64,000 bases of DNA from Engraulis encrasicolus (GCF_034702125.1 NC_085875.1:45969270-46033269), one strand, 5' to 3'; positions 10,007 through 21,777 are shown, counted from the first letter of the stretch. A program made the numbers and translations. The notes: a model not told the origin generated them from the sequence alone.

Positions 10007-12661
10007 GTTTGTGTGCATTTCATTTCCACTAGTATCAGGCTAATTTCTCATTTGTTTCTTGCTGTTATGAATACCTGCAGACAAAGTCAGCTTTATTGTC
10101 AAAAGGCCAAAAATGAAAGTGCAAGACAGGACAGCGCGTAGTGATAAGGTACAGTGTTCTTATCTGAGTAACTTAAGTTTGAGTTGATATTCTCACCCAG
10201 AGCAGTCAGGATTTTTAGGGGGCTTTTGTCTGTACAATGACAGGACAGTGAAGATAGGAAGCAAGTGCGGAGGGTCATATGGGAAGGGATCAGGAAATGA
10301 CCTCGGGTCAGAACCAAGCCCAGGCCCTGGTCCCCAGCATAATGGTAGCCTACAGTGAATATAAAAAGTCTTTTCAAATGCCAGGTTTTTGTGATGTAAA
10401 AAATGACAAAAGGACAAATAATGTCACAACTTTTCCCACTTCATTATCCTGCACAATGTAATTGAAAAACAAACTCAAAGCTTTAAAGCGAAAAATTAGA
10501 AAATAAAAAACTGAAATGAACATGGTTGCATGTGCTCACCCTTAAGCTAATAAGTTGTTGCAGCACCTCTGACTTAATTGGGTAAGAGTCTATCAGCGTG
10601 ACACATGTTGATGTGGCAATATTTGTCCCCTCCTCTATGCAAAAGCCCTCAAAATCTGACAGATTGCGAGTGCATCTTTCAATCTGTCTGAAGGGAGTAA
10701 GTGTAGTATTGTAGTGGCAGCATCACTGTTTTTCTTCAGATGAAACTGGGGCTGTTGTCACGGAGGAGGGAATTATGAACAGGTCCATCGTGGCAGTGGT
10801 ACGAAACCTTCACCCCCTGTTAGAAATGTGAAGATGCGGAGGAACTTCATCTTTCAGAACGGCATTTACCCTTAACACGCCTAAATCAACAAAAGAATGG
10901 CCTCACCAGAATGAGATTGAGGTTTTGGAATGGCCCTGACAAAATTCAGACCTGTATCCCATTGAACATCTGTTGCATGATCTAAGGAGGACTGTGCACA
11001 GGAGATGCACTCACGATCTGTCAGATTTGTGCTTTTGCAAAGAGGACACATATTGCCACATTAACATGCTGAAAGACTCTCAACAACAAAAAAAACCTGA
11101 GTGCTGTAATAAAAGTCAAAGTTGCTGCAACAACATATTAGTTTATGCAACCATGTTAAGTTTTTTTCTTGTCTTTGTTTTTGCTTTAAGCTTTAAAGTT
11201 TTTCAACTGTATTGTACAGGATAATAGGTAACAGGTTAAAGTGGAAAAAATAATTTTCACAAAAACCTGCCATTTGAACAGGGGTGTGTAGACTTTTAAT
11301 AGGTACTGTTTGCATAGGTTTTTTGTTTACAAATATTTGTGTTGTGAGTAGGGACAAGATGCTAAGCAGCCAACTATGTGAGCTCATTTTTTTGACCGAC
11401 AGCAGTTTCCAACAGAGGTTGAACAGTGCGCAGGGTTGCACAGCCAGGGATTGTTTACAAACAGTAAACCCTTGTATTTGCGACAGATCAAACAAATATT
11501 TTGTTGCCAGCTGCTGACTGGGGAATTATTGTTGCCCGACGCGCAGTAGTGCAAGTAAGCTTCTCAGGACCATCCACGTTTCCGTTTGTTTGCTTTATTT
11601 ACTTTCTTCAAGGGTTAAAAGTTCAGTGTTCCATCTACGACATGATTAAAATCCAGTCCCAGTGTGTGAAAACGTGCAGAAAGTGTCAGAGCGCTGTGCA
11701 AATAAGCTTAAAGTGCATCAGGATATCCTAATCTGCGGTCAGCAAAAAGTACTTGCACTTGCTTGCCCTTAATCATTCACTTTCTCCAACTACCTAGCTT
11801 CCATTTCCCAGCGCCCATTTGAAATACAAAATTATCATCACCACGTGACCCAATCTACGCACGTCACCAACCCAGCATGTCAATCACATTCAGAAACTAA
11901 AATCTGTCATGTATATGTATACCATGTATATGGTGCCTTAGCCCATTGAACCACAGCAAACGTTAATTCTCATCCAGTCCCCACTTGGCCTTGGATGCCT
12001 TGGTCAAGGGAAGTTCAGGCATGGATGACGAGTTCAGGGAAGCATGTATTTTTACTCCCTTCTGACATTTTCAAATGGTGCTCATGGGCTTAGAACTGGT
12101 AACCACCCAGTCCAAAGAACAACTTCCTAAACATTACAGCTGCTTTTACAGACCACAGCTGGACAAAGTCAAGTCAGCTTTTATTGTCAGTTTCTTCATA
12201 TGCACAGGTCATACAAGGAAATTGAAGTTATGTTCTCAAACTTATTTGTTCAAACACCTCATCATAACATGGCAGCTAAGCACCGCCCCCTCTCACTTGT
12301 ATATTTCTCAAAGCCCCCCTAGGGCTCGTCAACGCCCACTGGCGGGGCTGTACAGCCCCCGTTGAGAAACACTACTCTATACCATGAAAGGACATAGACA
12401 TACACAGGACTGACATTTACATTTACAGAACGACATCAAAGCCCCCCCCCACTTCAATGTAATTCCATTGCTATTGGTTAAAATCTGAAACCGTCATCCC
12501 CCCTTCTGGTTTTCCGACAAATCCGCACCCTGGTCACAGAACACAGCTGCATGGTGTAATTTTTAAACATTCCGTCACCGTCGAAACATGTCAGGTAACA
12601 AGTCTGCAACAAAAGAAACTTGAAGATTTGTTGGTACAGTAAGTTGTCTTGTATATTCCAG
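10007..12661. other. Intron 2 of the B7-family gene, splitting the C-type domain
   Basis: A 2655-bp intron, GTTTGT...ATTCCAG, holding a reverse SINE-like tract (about 10205-10345), a Tc1 relic and other dispersed repeats. For example, AAGTCAGCTTTTATTGTCAG at 12172 resembles a widespread fish LINE/SINE tail. No other exon is apparent. Confidence 0.7.
10353..11308 (+). mobile_element. Degenerate, internally deleted Tc1-type transposon
   Basis: The left end CAGTGAATATAAAAAGTC and right end GACTTTTAATAGGTACTG are imperfect inverted repeats typical of fish Tc1 elements; the element is about 0.96 kb against about 1.6 kb for a full one. Between about 10905 and 10990 the + strand still reads a Tc1 transposase C-terminal signature, EVLEWP.QNSDLYPIEHLLHDL, compared with the family's EVLEWPxQSPDLNPIEHLWxxL, with a stop inside. 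It is dead. Confidence 0.8.
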
Positions 12662-12789
12662 AGATGGCCTCTTCCACCTCAGCACCTCCTATGTGCTCCG
12701 AGAGCACGGAGCAAATGCCAGTCTTACATTAAGACTGTCCAACCCACCTCTTCACCAAGTACTGATGAGGCACGTCAGTATTAGTAAAG
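12662..12789 (+). CDS. B7-family ligand, Ig C-type domain, second half
   Basis: This 128-bp exon completes the C-type domain: 42 whole codons starting DGLFHLSTSYVL and ending RHVSISK. The segment aligns with the EGLFxVxSxLxV and NPxL features of CD276. The F-strand cysteine is replaced by leucine (NASLTLRLSNP), matching the loss of its B-strand partner in the preceding exon. The join with that exon (GG|A, glycine) keeps frame, and the exit phase is 1 (AAAG|GTGCGT). An NAS glycosylation site is present. Confidence 0.85.
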
Positions 12790-13539
12790 GTGCGTATACT
12801 GTAGGATTCATTCTTATGATATACATGTATGGACATTTCTGTATTTGATCTGCATGGGCACTTTTCAGTGGTACAATGTGTTCATATATGGCCATACTGT
12901 ATATGGCTTAACGGGAGTTTTGTGAAGCCAAATGCTGGTGCGCAGCTACGGTGAAGTTACGGAAAAGCAACCGCTAATGCTGACTAAAGACATGGTCACC
13001 ACAAAGAAATAGTTTCATTTTTTAGAAAAACAGCCAGATAGACCAGTTTGTTCCCAAATCTGCTTTACAATAAGCTGTACAGTATGAATGTGCTGACTAT
13101 AGATCAAATCTCATGTATACCCCAATCAAGCCACAAAAAAATCTCACAAAAGTATCGAGATTATCCCAGACAATGTGGTTAATCATGATGATAGCAGCTT
13201 GTCACTGATTACTGTATTCATGTTATCTTCCATGTAGATAGATCTATCTACTCAAGCCAGTCTCACAATAGTACAGTACTACAGGGCTATGGAGCTTAAA
13301 CGCTGAGCCCTATACACAAACAGACTGTGGGAAATGGGGATGTAGTAGAGGATGTCAACAGGAGGGAATCCAAGGCTTGTTGTCTGCTTCTGGAGGCATT
13401 GAGGGCTTAAATCATTTTATTTATTTACTGGAGTGGTATTACTGATTGTTTTTTGCGTGGCATGGAGTGTCCGTCTGAAATGTGTAATGTCTCTAAAAGT
13501 GTAATGTATAACTGTATGCGTCTTTTACAATGGTGAAAC

Positions 13540-13605
13540 TGAAGACAAGTTTCCACATCTGAGGACAATAAAGACTCAAATCAAATCAAATCAAATCAAA
13601 TCATC
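13540..13605 (+). mobile_element. LINE 3' end with (CAAAT)n tail
   Basis: GAGGACAATAAAGACT followed by (CAAAT)5 resembles L2-clade fish LINE tails, where a short tandem repeat follows an AATAAAG motif. The 5' extent is unclear. Confidence 0.45.
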
Positions 13606-14095
13606 GAAATGTAGATGAATGGGGATGCCCACTTGAAAATTACTCTGTGTCGTTTACATTAGAAAATCCTAGTATACGCTGGCACATAAAGGATGATCAT
13701 GTGTGTTTTCAACCTCTAAAAAGCCTCATGATGTCTTCTTAAAAACATACCACCATGCCACCATGTCATCTTAAAACATACAAGAACTGTGCAGCAGTGT
13801 GAATATACTCTACACAGTATACAAACTAGAAATTGGGAGTGCTGCTTGGCTGTTGAAGCAATGTGTTCTTCTGGTGCTCTGCATGAACATCCAATGTATT
13901 TTCAGACAAAAGACAGTCCAGAGGCCCTCAACGGTATACATAGTTACGACTTCAAAGGTGCCTGGAAAAATTTGTTCAGGCTGGTATGATGTCATGTTTT
14001 AGTCACACAGATACTGACTTTGTGAATCCCAAACACATTACATATTACATCTACTATGTTTTTTTTTCCTGAAACCATCTGGCCTTGGCTCATGC

Positions 14096-15552
14096 CAGGG
14101 CCGGTTCTGGCTTATTTGGTGCCCTAGGCGAGTTTGATTTCTGCACCCCCCCCCCCCCCCCCCCCACACCTTTGAAAGAAAAAAAAAATTCTTATACCTC
14201 ACAGAACACAAGACTAATATCCTTAGTAAGCTTAACTAAATAGCATCAAGAACAATAACCGTTTTTCATCAAATGGATTTGTGGTTCTTTTTGACAGGCG
14301 ACCAACACATCAGATTGAGTCGCATGAAAGTAGCTTCACTGTGTGGTGTGTTGGATGTGATGGTGGTGGGGCCCCCAACCCCAGATGAGAGGGAGGTTAT
14401 CAATGTGTTTGAATTGTAACGTGAAATTGAAATGCCAGGAGAGTGATACAGTACATTTGCATGTAAAATGCATGTGTAGACAATAAGCCTACCAAGGAGG
14501 TCTGCATTGATCTACACTATCTACAGCATCACAAAGCATGGCAGCATAACAATTTTAATAAGCTACACATTTGTGCTGTCTTCCAAACCAATTTCATTTC
14601 TGGACTGGAAATAGTGGTGCATTTGTGAGTAGGAGAATGAGAAGGGGGCTATCTATGTGTTTGGAGGGACAGGGTGAGAGAAAGGGAGAAGAGCTGTCAC
14701 GCTATTGAATTTCATAATATACAAAATATAGTAAATAGCCTCACTTGTCTGCTGTGCATGGTTCTGTTACATGATTAATGTAGGCTATGTCATTCTGGTC
14801 TGGAAATTAATGTTTTTTTTAAGCTTACAACAAGCAGGTAATTCATGTGGATGGAAGGAGATATGGCAGCTAAAATTGTTTTAAACATTGCACCAGTCTT
14901 ACTTTACATTGCTTGTCAACCTAAGCAAGTATTATGATATCAGGTGGGTGTTAGTGAGTAGTGAGTAGGCTACTAACAGCTACTTTACTGGATTTCATTG
15001 CTTGGCATACTTGGCTAATGTTAGCATGCTAACTAGCGATTTCTCTGATCAAAAACAAAGCTCTTTTTCTCTCTAATTCCAAATAGTAACCTCATAACTA
15101 TTAGGCTTTCCATAATCACAAACGGTTGCTGATTAAATCACATAATTCCAAAACACCCTCTGAAACTCCTGCATCATGCAATGAGTGGTTTAATGAGAAC
15201 ATAATAATCTCCATCCAGCAGAGCAGCACTACTGTTTGCGCTTGCCCCCTCTGTCTCTCGAGTGAGTCTCCAAATTCAAAATAGACCGCACGCTGTCACT
15301 CGTCCCGCCCCCTTTCTCAGAACTGTCTGTTTATTGGTTCACAGACTTCCCAGAGACAGTTGGAAGAGATATTACTATTGGCTGAGGGGCGCTTTGCCGT
15401 GAGGAGCGCTTTCGCCACTCTTTGTTGATTGCGACTTCATAAAAAAACTTCATATCGCAAAATTACGCATAGGAGAGCGCCATTTCGGCGCCCCTTCTTC
15501 ACATGGCGCTCTAGGCGACCGCCTAGCCGGCCTATGCTAAAAACCGGCCCTG
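14096..15552. mobile_element. Non-autonomous hAT element, 1.46 kb
   Basis: Terminal inverted repeats CAGGGCCGGTT and AACCGGCCCTG are bounded by a perfect 8-bp target duplication GCTCATGC (14088-14095 and 15553-15560). Subterminal CTAGGCG blocks are repeated in inverse (14125, 15512, 15519). No transposase reading frame remains. The right portion, 15240-15440, is GC-richer, with CCGCCCC and two ATTGG (CCAAT-type) motifs, unlike its surroundings. A (C)n tract lies at about 14147-14165. Confidence 0.88.
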
Positions 15553-15676
15553 GCTCATGCTGTAGGTGTAGGAGGACACAGATAGATGAGTCTGGAGAGA
15601 GTATTCACAGGACACAAGGCTCTGTTGTGCTCTGTCAAGTGGATGTGTGAAGCTCTGATTTATTATCATTTGTGAG

Positions 15677-16052
15677 TAGGGATGCACCGATACCGATACT
15701 GGTATCGGTATCGGCACCTGATACTGCTCATTGTACTCATACTCGTCAAGCACTTGCCGATACCAGGAACGATACTGCTATTACACAAAACAATGCAAAA
15801 TCTTGTCACATTCTGTGGACTTGAAAGCAGCATGGAAAAAAGTGCCACCTCATACATTTACTAACATTTAAATCTACATGGAAATGGACAATAAAAATAT
15901 CACAGGTGGAAAAAAAACAAGGCCATGCATTTATTTTCATTGTATTTTGGTGGTAAAAGGTATCGGTATCGGTACTCGGTATCGGCAAGTACATACATTA
16001 ATGTACTCGTACTTCTATCGGTTTTCAAACAAGTGGTATCGGTGCATCCCTA
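15677..16052. mobile_element. hAT MITE (TAGGGATGCACCGATA family)
   Basis: A 376-bp element with TIR TAGGGATGCACCGATACC and GGTATCGGTGCATCCCTA and a perfect 8-bp target duplication TTTGTGAG (15669-15676 and 16053-16060). GATACC/GGTATC motifs are repeated internally near both ends, possibly transposase binding sites. Confidence 0.93.
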
Positions 16053-16601
16053 TTTGTGAGCTAATGCCGTGGGTGGTGAAGCTTCATGGCAGAACTAGTT
16101 TCTACCAGGTGGAATAGCAAATGAGGGAGGGAAGCCAAAGAAAGCCAAAGCCAAACACTGTATTGGTTTTTTTTTAGGTATTTTCCAACTTGATTGAATT
16201 TCATTTGCTAGACTACAGTGGCTTTATTTACTTTTTTTACGCTTGTGATGTCTTTGGAGAAGATAGGTCTCCTGTGCTGTAGTACCATGGATATTCTTTA
16301 CGCCAATGAGAACATTATCAGACAGGCAGCACTGTTAAAACAGGTCATCAACGCTTCGATGTTTAGCACGATGGGAATGTGGGAAATGTTTTCTTGTGGA
16401 AAACATAGCATGCCACATTTAGTGGTATGTTATTCTGTGTCAGCCATCTGTCTTATCTGTGTTTACACAATTCACCTAATGCTTTAACACTGTCATGATA
16501 AATTAGTGTTGGTTATAATTAGGCTATGGTTGGCTCAAAGCACAGGATAACACAAACACCTTTTGATCATCAACATGCATGTCTGTCTGTGCTCATTTCA
16601 G

Positions 16602-16810
16602 GACAAGTCCCAACAAGCACAAGAGGGGACAGTGTGGCGCTCACGTGTACTTGTGTCATCCTCAGTATCGTGTGTGCTGGCCTTTTGTTATTCCACATGT
16701 GGAGAGCTCGAAGAAAGAAGTCAAATCACCCGTCAGAACAAAACGATGACACTGAAATGAACAGGTTGAATGGGAGCAACGGAAATGCTTGTCACATAAC
16801 CAGAGACTAG
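16602..16810 (+). CDS. B7-family ligand, transmembrane and cytoplasmic exon
   Basis: Terminal coding exon after CTCATTTCAG: 68 residues and a TAG stop. A short stalk (GQVPTSTRGDSVAL) leads into a hydrophobic segment TCTCVILSIVCAGLLLFHMW, then a basic stop-transfer run RARRKK and a cytoplasmic tail of about 35 residues rich in N, S and D with no ITIM or ITAM tyrosine motif. Joining by phase 1 to the previous exon restores a glycine codon. The complete readable mature protein is about 280 residues: V domain, C-type domain, membrane segment, short tail. Type I membrane topology is expected. Confidence 0.88.
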
Positions 16811-16839
16811 CTGGATTTTTTTTTGGGGGGGTGGGGCAT

Positions 16840-16960
16840 TTTAGCTCTCATTCAGACAGGACAGGTGAAGATATATGACTCCGGCTGGACTCGAACCCAT
16901 GGGCATGCAAGCCCAGATGTGGGGGGCTTAGCACGCTGCGCCACAGCGCCCTCGAGAGTA
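16840..16960 (-). mobile_element. tRNA-derived SINE, reverse orientation
   Basis: On the - strand, GGCGCTGTGGCGCAGCGTGC resembles an A-box region and GGGTTCGAGTCCAG is a near-perfect Pol III B box. It lies within 30 bp of the B7 stop codon, so it probably forms part of that gene's 3' UTR. Confidence 0.7.
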
Positions 16961-18684
16961 GCTGGAAAAAAGACGGAACTGATACAAGGATGTTTGTCAC
17001 ACGCGTACAAATCCTCTGGAAGTATGTCACACAGTGGACACAGTGCCTGAGCTGTGGTTTACCATGTGTGCTGTGTGACCATGGATTGTGTGGGAGAACA
17101 TGGACTGAGTGTGTAGAAGGGTGACAGAGGGTAGTATGTAGGGTGGGGTTTACAATAATCATGTACAAGTATAAGGCACTTATTTATGTGTGTGTGTGTG
17201 TGTGTGTGTTTTATATTGTTTCGGTCTAATTACATGGCTTTTATACACCACGTGGCGTTTCTCATCAGCTTGAAATTTTCTATTTCCTTTTCTAGGTCTT
17301 AGCTTGAGTCTTGTAATTAAAAAAAGTCAAAATGAGGTAATGATGCACATTTAGGTTAACCATACAGCATAACTGACTACTAAGTCAGCTAAAACTTAAT
17401 TACACACTAAATGTGTAAATATGTCCATCGGTTAAAGCAGGGGTTGGGAACCTCTTTCATTCAAGGGGCTACTTCAAATTCGTCCAAGGGGTGTCAAAGT
17501 CCTCCGAGGGCCGCACTATGAACACAAACCAGGATGTCCCCCTGCACTTAAGGCCTATATGGAAGGCAGCGAGCCAGCTTTAAAACAGACCCCACCTTCT
17601 CTTGGTCCCCTGAATATAACTTGATTGTATTGCATATGTAATTTCCTTTACAAAATGTGTTATATTTCATGTGAAGCTGCATAACATTGAAATTATGTCA
17701 GGGGCCGGATAAAAGGTCCTTGATCCGCAGGTTCTGGGTTAGAGGCAGCTGATGCCAAACACACTAATACATGTTCTCGGTTGAGATCTCCTTGGTTCTG
17801 GAATCTGGAAGCAGATAAGTATGCAATGGATCCACTTCGATCTAAACACCCGTTAAGACTGCTCTACTGAGGGTCGAAGAAGCAGCGCTTAACACACCAT
17901 TTCACTTTTAAAAACGATTTATGGCATCCCTGTTCGTTCAAATGTCTGTTTTGAAATGTCCCATTTTTAAAATGACACCAGATTTTTACTCGTGCACAAT
18001 TTGCATTTTTTGGGTTTTACACTGAAATAGACTTGAACAAAAGTAATGAATTTCTGTGTGGCTACGAGGGGTGAGAAAGTAATACGATTGTTGAGAATGT
18101 GGCTATAACAGGTTTGAATTTTGAAAGAAAAAAAATGAGCATTAAAGAGGAGAGGATATTTTTGTGGTTTATGCAATACATTTCTACATTGTTTCATTAA
18201 AACTACAATAGTTTTTGTATGAACAGAAAGTCAAGACAGACATTTCAAAAGGCAAAACATTATTTTAATAAATATTGATCCATTTTCAAACCAAATAAAA
18301 CTAATATGACCACTTGGTCATCTATACTGTGGCAGTTAGGTCTTCCAACAGGCCATTAAAAAAAACACATGTCCAAAAATATATTTTGATAGTAATGGCA
18401 CATAATGCTATTTCTTACATATCAGTCTGTGAATATGTGTTTCTTCGCAGGTGTCCAAACCCCATCCCAGAAAGTAAAAACCCTGCCAGTTTTTTCTCAC
18501 ACAGGTGACTGGTCTACTGTAGGCCTACACGTCTTGAGCAGAGTTATATACAGTAGAAGTGCAAGTACTGTTACAGATGTAATTACAACAGTTGTGGTAT
18601 GATGTTACATGGTTTCAACTTTGTCATATCATACTGCTAGTGTTGTAACTACAGAAGAGTACTTCTACTTTATAAAACTCTGGG

Positions 18685-18813
18685 TGCATTTCTAGAAACT
18701 ATAGTTGCTAACCGTGTTATCTACTTTGTTGTTTGCGATGCAATTTCCAAGTGGTAACTGCCTGAGTTGTTAACTGGCTAGCAACTACGGGTTTCGAGAA
18801 ACGCACCCCGGGT
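18685..18813. mobile_element. Small MITE, GGGGTG...CACCCC family, copy 2
   Basis: GGGTGCATTTCTAGAAAC and GTTTCGAGAAACGCACCCC-like ends form an inverted repeat of about 129 bp. The interior has TAGTTGCTAAC and TAGCAACTACG as in the other copies. Confidence 0.7.
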
Positions 18814-18934
18814 CTTCAGTACTCACTGATTCAAAGCTAGTTGGATCAAATTTGTGGCAGGGATTTTACTTTCTGAACCCCGGATTTGACACGTCTGCAT
18901 TCATCGCTGCCATGTCTTGGGAGACCTCCCATCC

Positions 18935-19021
18935 TTAGATGTCAATGATGACAAAGATCTCCGGCTTCTCCGTCTCGTGTATCTGCATGGCTGAATATGT
19001 AATTGCTTTGACCTCCGTTCC
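18935..19021 (-). CDS. zbtb8os: zbtb8os (archease), exon 7, C-terminus
   Basis: Terminal exon: 28 residues, GTEVKAITYSAMQ through the end PEIFVIIDI, then TAA. The sequence GTEVKAITYSAMQ...EIFVIIDI is the highly conserved archease C-terminus; its last-but-one aspartate belongs to the conserved metal-binding region of the family. The exon is preceded on the - strand by the acceptor TGTGTTCAG and joins exon 6 in phase 0 (HPQ|GTEV). Confidence 0.95.
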   Translation of the reverse strand, partial: GTEVKAITYSAMQIHETEKPEIFVIIDI

Positions 19022-19385
19022 CTGAACACAGTTCAAAAGATGACAAGACAGAGCAATTTAGTCTAGATGAAGTGGATGAGAAGTTCCCCACCCCCCTGTC
19101 CAATAACCATTCTTGGCTGCATCAAACACCCAAAGAAGTTCAAAAGATGAAGCCTTTCTGCGATGATCATTATCATGTAAAGAAGGGAACAGTGCTGGGA
19201 ATCACATCATTGCTTTTAAAAAAAATCACCATTCGACCTTGATATGAACTTCTAAATATGAAGATACATATGGAGCAATGGGTTGACCCGTGTCGACCAT
19301 GCACCAATGAGTGCACATGAAACAACGCACGAAAACAAGCTTTTGACGCTACATGCTGTAACTGTGACAGAAGTTGGCATATATT

Positions 19386-20876
19386 GGGTCATTTCACGTG
19401 AAATCAGACACTTTGGGACCCGACCGACCCGGATTTCAATCATACTTGGTGTGCCTTTTCAGTAGCAAGGTAGCACCCCAGAACTGCATTGGTTTGAATC
19501 TGACACTAATATTAAGGGAGAAACAGACTAGGAAAGGTTCACATGTGAGGGTAGGACACTATACATTCAGCCTTGAATATATCAGTCAGTGTTAGTCACA
19601 AAAAGATGCCTGTGGTGTTGTTTGAAAGCTCTTTTCTGGCTCTACATAGTACACAATCACCTTGGAATACAACTACTCTCAGAATATGAATTATGATAAA
19701 TTGAAAAATTAAAAATTGAATATCTAAAAAACTCATATTTTAAAATGGCCAGTTCCTTGTCCAAATGTAGCCGGCAATGTCATGAGCAGCACCTTAAATG
19801 CTGGTGTTCGGTTTGTTATTCATTTCAGAGAGAAGTTGACTCACAAATATGGCATCATACAGACCACTTACTAATAATATGGTAATACCATAGTAGCATC
19901 ACATGACAAAACAAAAACAAAACAAAAATGGTCAGTGTCCATGGTCCCAGGTTTCAGAAACTAAGGCAGATGTCCATTTATACACACCAAATGATGATAT
20001 GTGAATGTTTGAACATTCCTTCTCTGTGTACCTGTGCCATCTTCCCTTTACCGTACTTTAAAGAGATAATCAATGGCTACACTCTCATTTTGTACTCTAC
20101 CAGTGCATTTGAAGCAGCAGCTGTGTCTTTTGTAGATAATGTATAAGTACGTCCCGTTGCAGTTACAGGTTCCACTACCAGAAGCACATCCTGATGATCC
20201 ATGACAGTCTATCTGGTCTGAAGGGAAAAGTGAAGGATGGAGATGGCCCATGAGGATGCAGGAAGTTCAGTTTCACCTCTCCAGTGCTCGGCATACATTC
20301 CTCAGCACATGCTAGCCACCAGTTGCCATCATATACAGCTACAACATACCCTTTGATGCTTGAAAATGTAACACATTCCTTTACTGAGCTCACTCTTTCA
20401 ACTCTGCCTTCTCTGAATGCTCAAAATGGCCTAACTTCCACTGTGTCCATTGACAATGGGCAGAAGCTGTGTAGTTTTTGAGTACCTGGAATAGTTCTTG
20501 CAGATTCAAACCTTTTCAACAGGTTCTCAGCTTCATGATGGTACATCTCTGTTGTGGCAAACTGGCAATGGATGTTCTTGACATTATCCTTGACAAATTC
20601 AAACAGTTGGTATGGCGTTATAATTTAATTGTCAATAGGACGTTGCAGACTTGCTCGTGCAGCAAGCCATTTAACTGTCCTCCAACGCCATCACATGGAC
20701 CTTTGCCATGTGATGTGGCAAAAAAGTGCCACTCTGCAGGTATGTGAAAATCTGCCTCGTGGTGGCACAAATTTGTTGTAATTTTAAGGTTCTTATATTG
20801 TGCAGGAAGTCTGCAACGTCCTATTGACAATTAAATTGTAATTGTCAATAGGACGTAATTGTCAATAGGACGTATA
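19386..20876. mobile_element. Truncated copy of a foldback DNA element
   Basis: Begins with GGGTCATTTCACGTGAAATC, identical to both termini of the palindromic element at 57786-60456, and is nearly identical to that element's arms over about 1.24 kb. Its central part is bounded by a perfect 31-bp inverted repeat (20622-20652 and 20807-20837), but only that stub of the second arm is present. The stub is followed by two extra tandem copies of AATTGTCAATAGGACGT (about 20841-20873). On the - strand it encodes protein fragments: WHFFATSHGKGPCDGVGG near 20680-20735 and YVVAVYDGNWWLACAEE near 20300-20350. It sits in intron 6 of zbtb8os. Confidence 0.85.
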
Positions 20877-20879
20877 AGA

Positions 20880-20990
20880 CAAGCATATTTAACCGTGTCA
20901 GACTCTCTGTGCCCCTAAACAAATTTCGCTCCAGATGAGACAATAAAGGCTAATCCTATCGTATCCTATCATATCCTATCCTACTTAGAG
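20880..20990 (+). mobile_element. L2-like LINE 3' end with (ATCCT)n tail
   Basis: GAGACAATAAAGGCT followed by repeated ATCCTATC/ATCCTATCGT units is a typical L2-type fish LINE tail. It abuts the truncated end of the foldback copy. Confidence 0.55.
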
Positions 20991-21201
20991 GTAGCACACC
21001 GGCATGGACAAACACTATGGTGTCTACCCTATATGCATTCAGCAGTAGCGGTGCATGATGTTTTGTTCACAAGGCTGTGATAACATTGGTGGCTTTCATT
21101 TGCACGCTGTGTACACACACAACTAAAGACCCACTGTGGAGTTTGAAATCTGACCATTTCCGTGTTGATCAATTGATACATTTCCAACAGTAGATTTAGG
21201 G

Positions 21202-21326
21202 CAGTGGTTCCCAATCTGGGGGTCGCGGAGGTACTGGATGGGGGTCGCGGACAGAAAGGACTGTTTACATAAAGAAAATACTCTTAGATTCAACAGACCC
21301 AGCAGCAAACGTTTTGAGAACCACTG
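21202..21326. mobile_element. Short hAT MITE (CAGTGGTTC family)
   Basis: TIR CAGTGGTTCCCAA and TTGAGAACCACTG enclose 125 bp. The flanking 8-mers ATTTAGGG and CTTTAGGG match in 7 of 8 positions. Confidence 0.82.
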
Positions 21327-21777
21327 CTTTAGGGTATGCGTGTATAAACTGTGACATGGCAAAGGCCTCATAGGTCTAAAGGTTGTATTCTATAAAACTG
21401 GAAGCAGAAAAGGTGTACAGAGATTACGTTTCTTTGTAAGTTGCAGGATGTTGACATTTAGGGAGATATTTTTATTTTTGTAGCACTGAATCTTGTGCAA
21501 CAGTGGAGTTTACATTATTTGTCAACTAAAAGCACCACTCCTTCTCCTAGTCCGTTGGGAAACACTATACACTCAAAGAGTAGATGAACAAACCTGCACA
21601 GACAAGGAGTAGGTGGACGGGCACGCCACCCCATCCATCAACCTCTAAACTTAATCCTCGTTTTCTTTCCTTTCCTGTTCTGGCCCCTCACGATTGAGGT
21701 AAGTGTGCATTTTCTATTGGCCATGAATGAAGACCATTGTGTGTTTCTGCTACCTAACCTCAGACGCATGTTCTCAC

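Larger units (their letters stand above)
12790..16601. other. Intron 3 of the B7-family gene
   Basis: A 3812-bp intron that carries an L2-like 3' end with a (CAAAT)n tail (about 13540-13605), a 1.46-kb hAT element and a 376-bp hAT MITE. No exon is seen inside. Confidence 0.7.
16811..18934. other. Intergenic space between convergent B7 and zbtb8os genes
   Basis: The two genes end tail to tail. The stretch holds a reverse tRNA-type SINE just behind the B7 stop, a short (TG)n at about 17187-17210, a diverged hAT-like relic around 17440-17720 (GGGGTTGGGAACC and GGGGCCGGAT), an AATAAA at 18295 on the + strand, and a small MITE. Confidence 0.6.
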
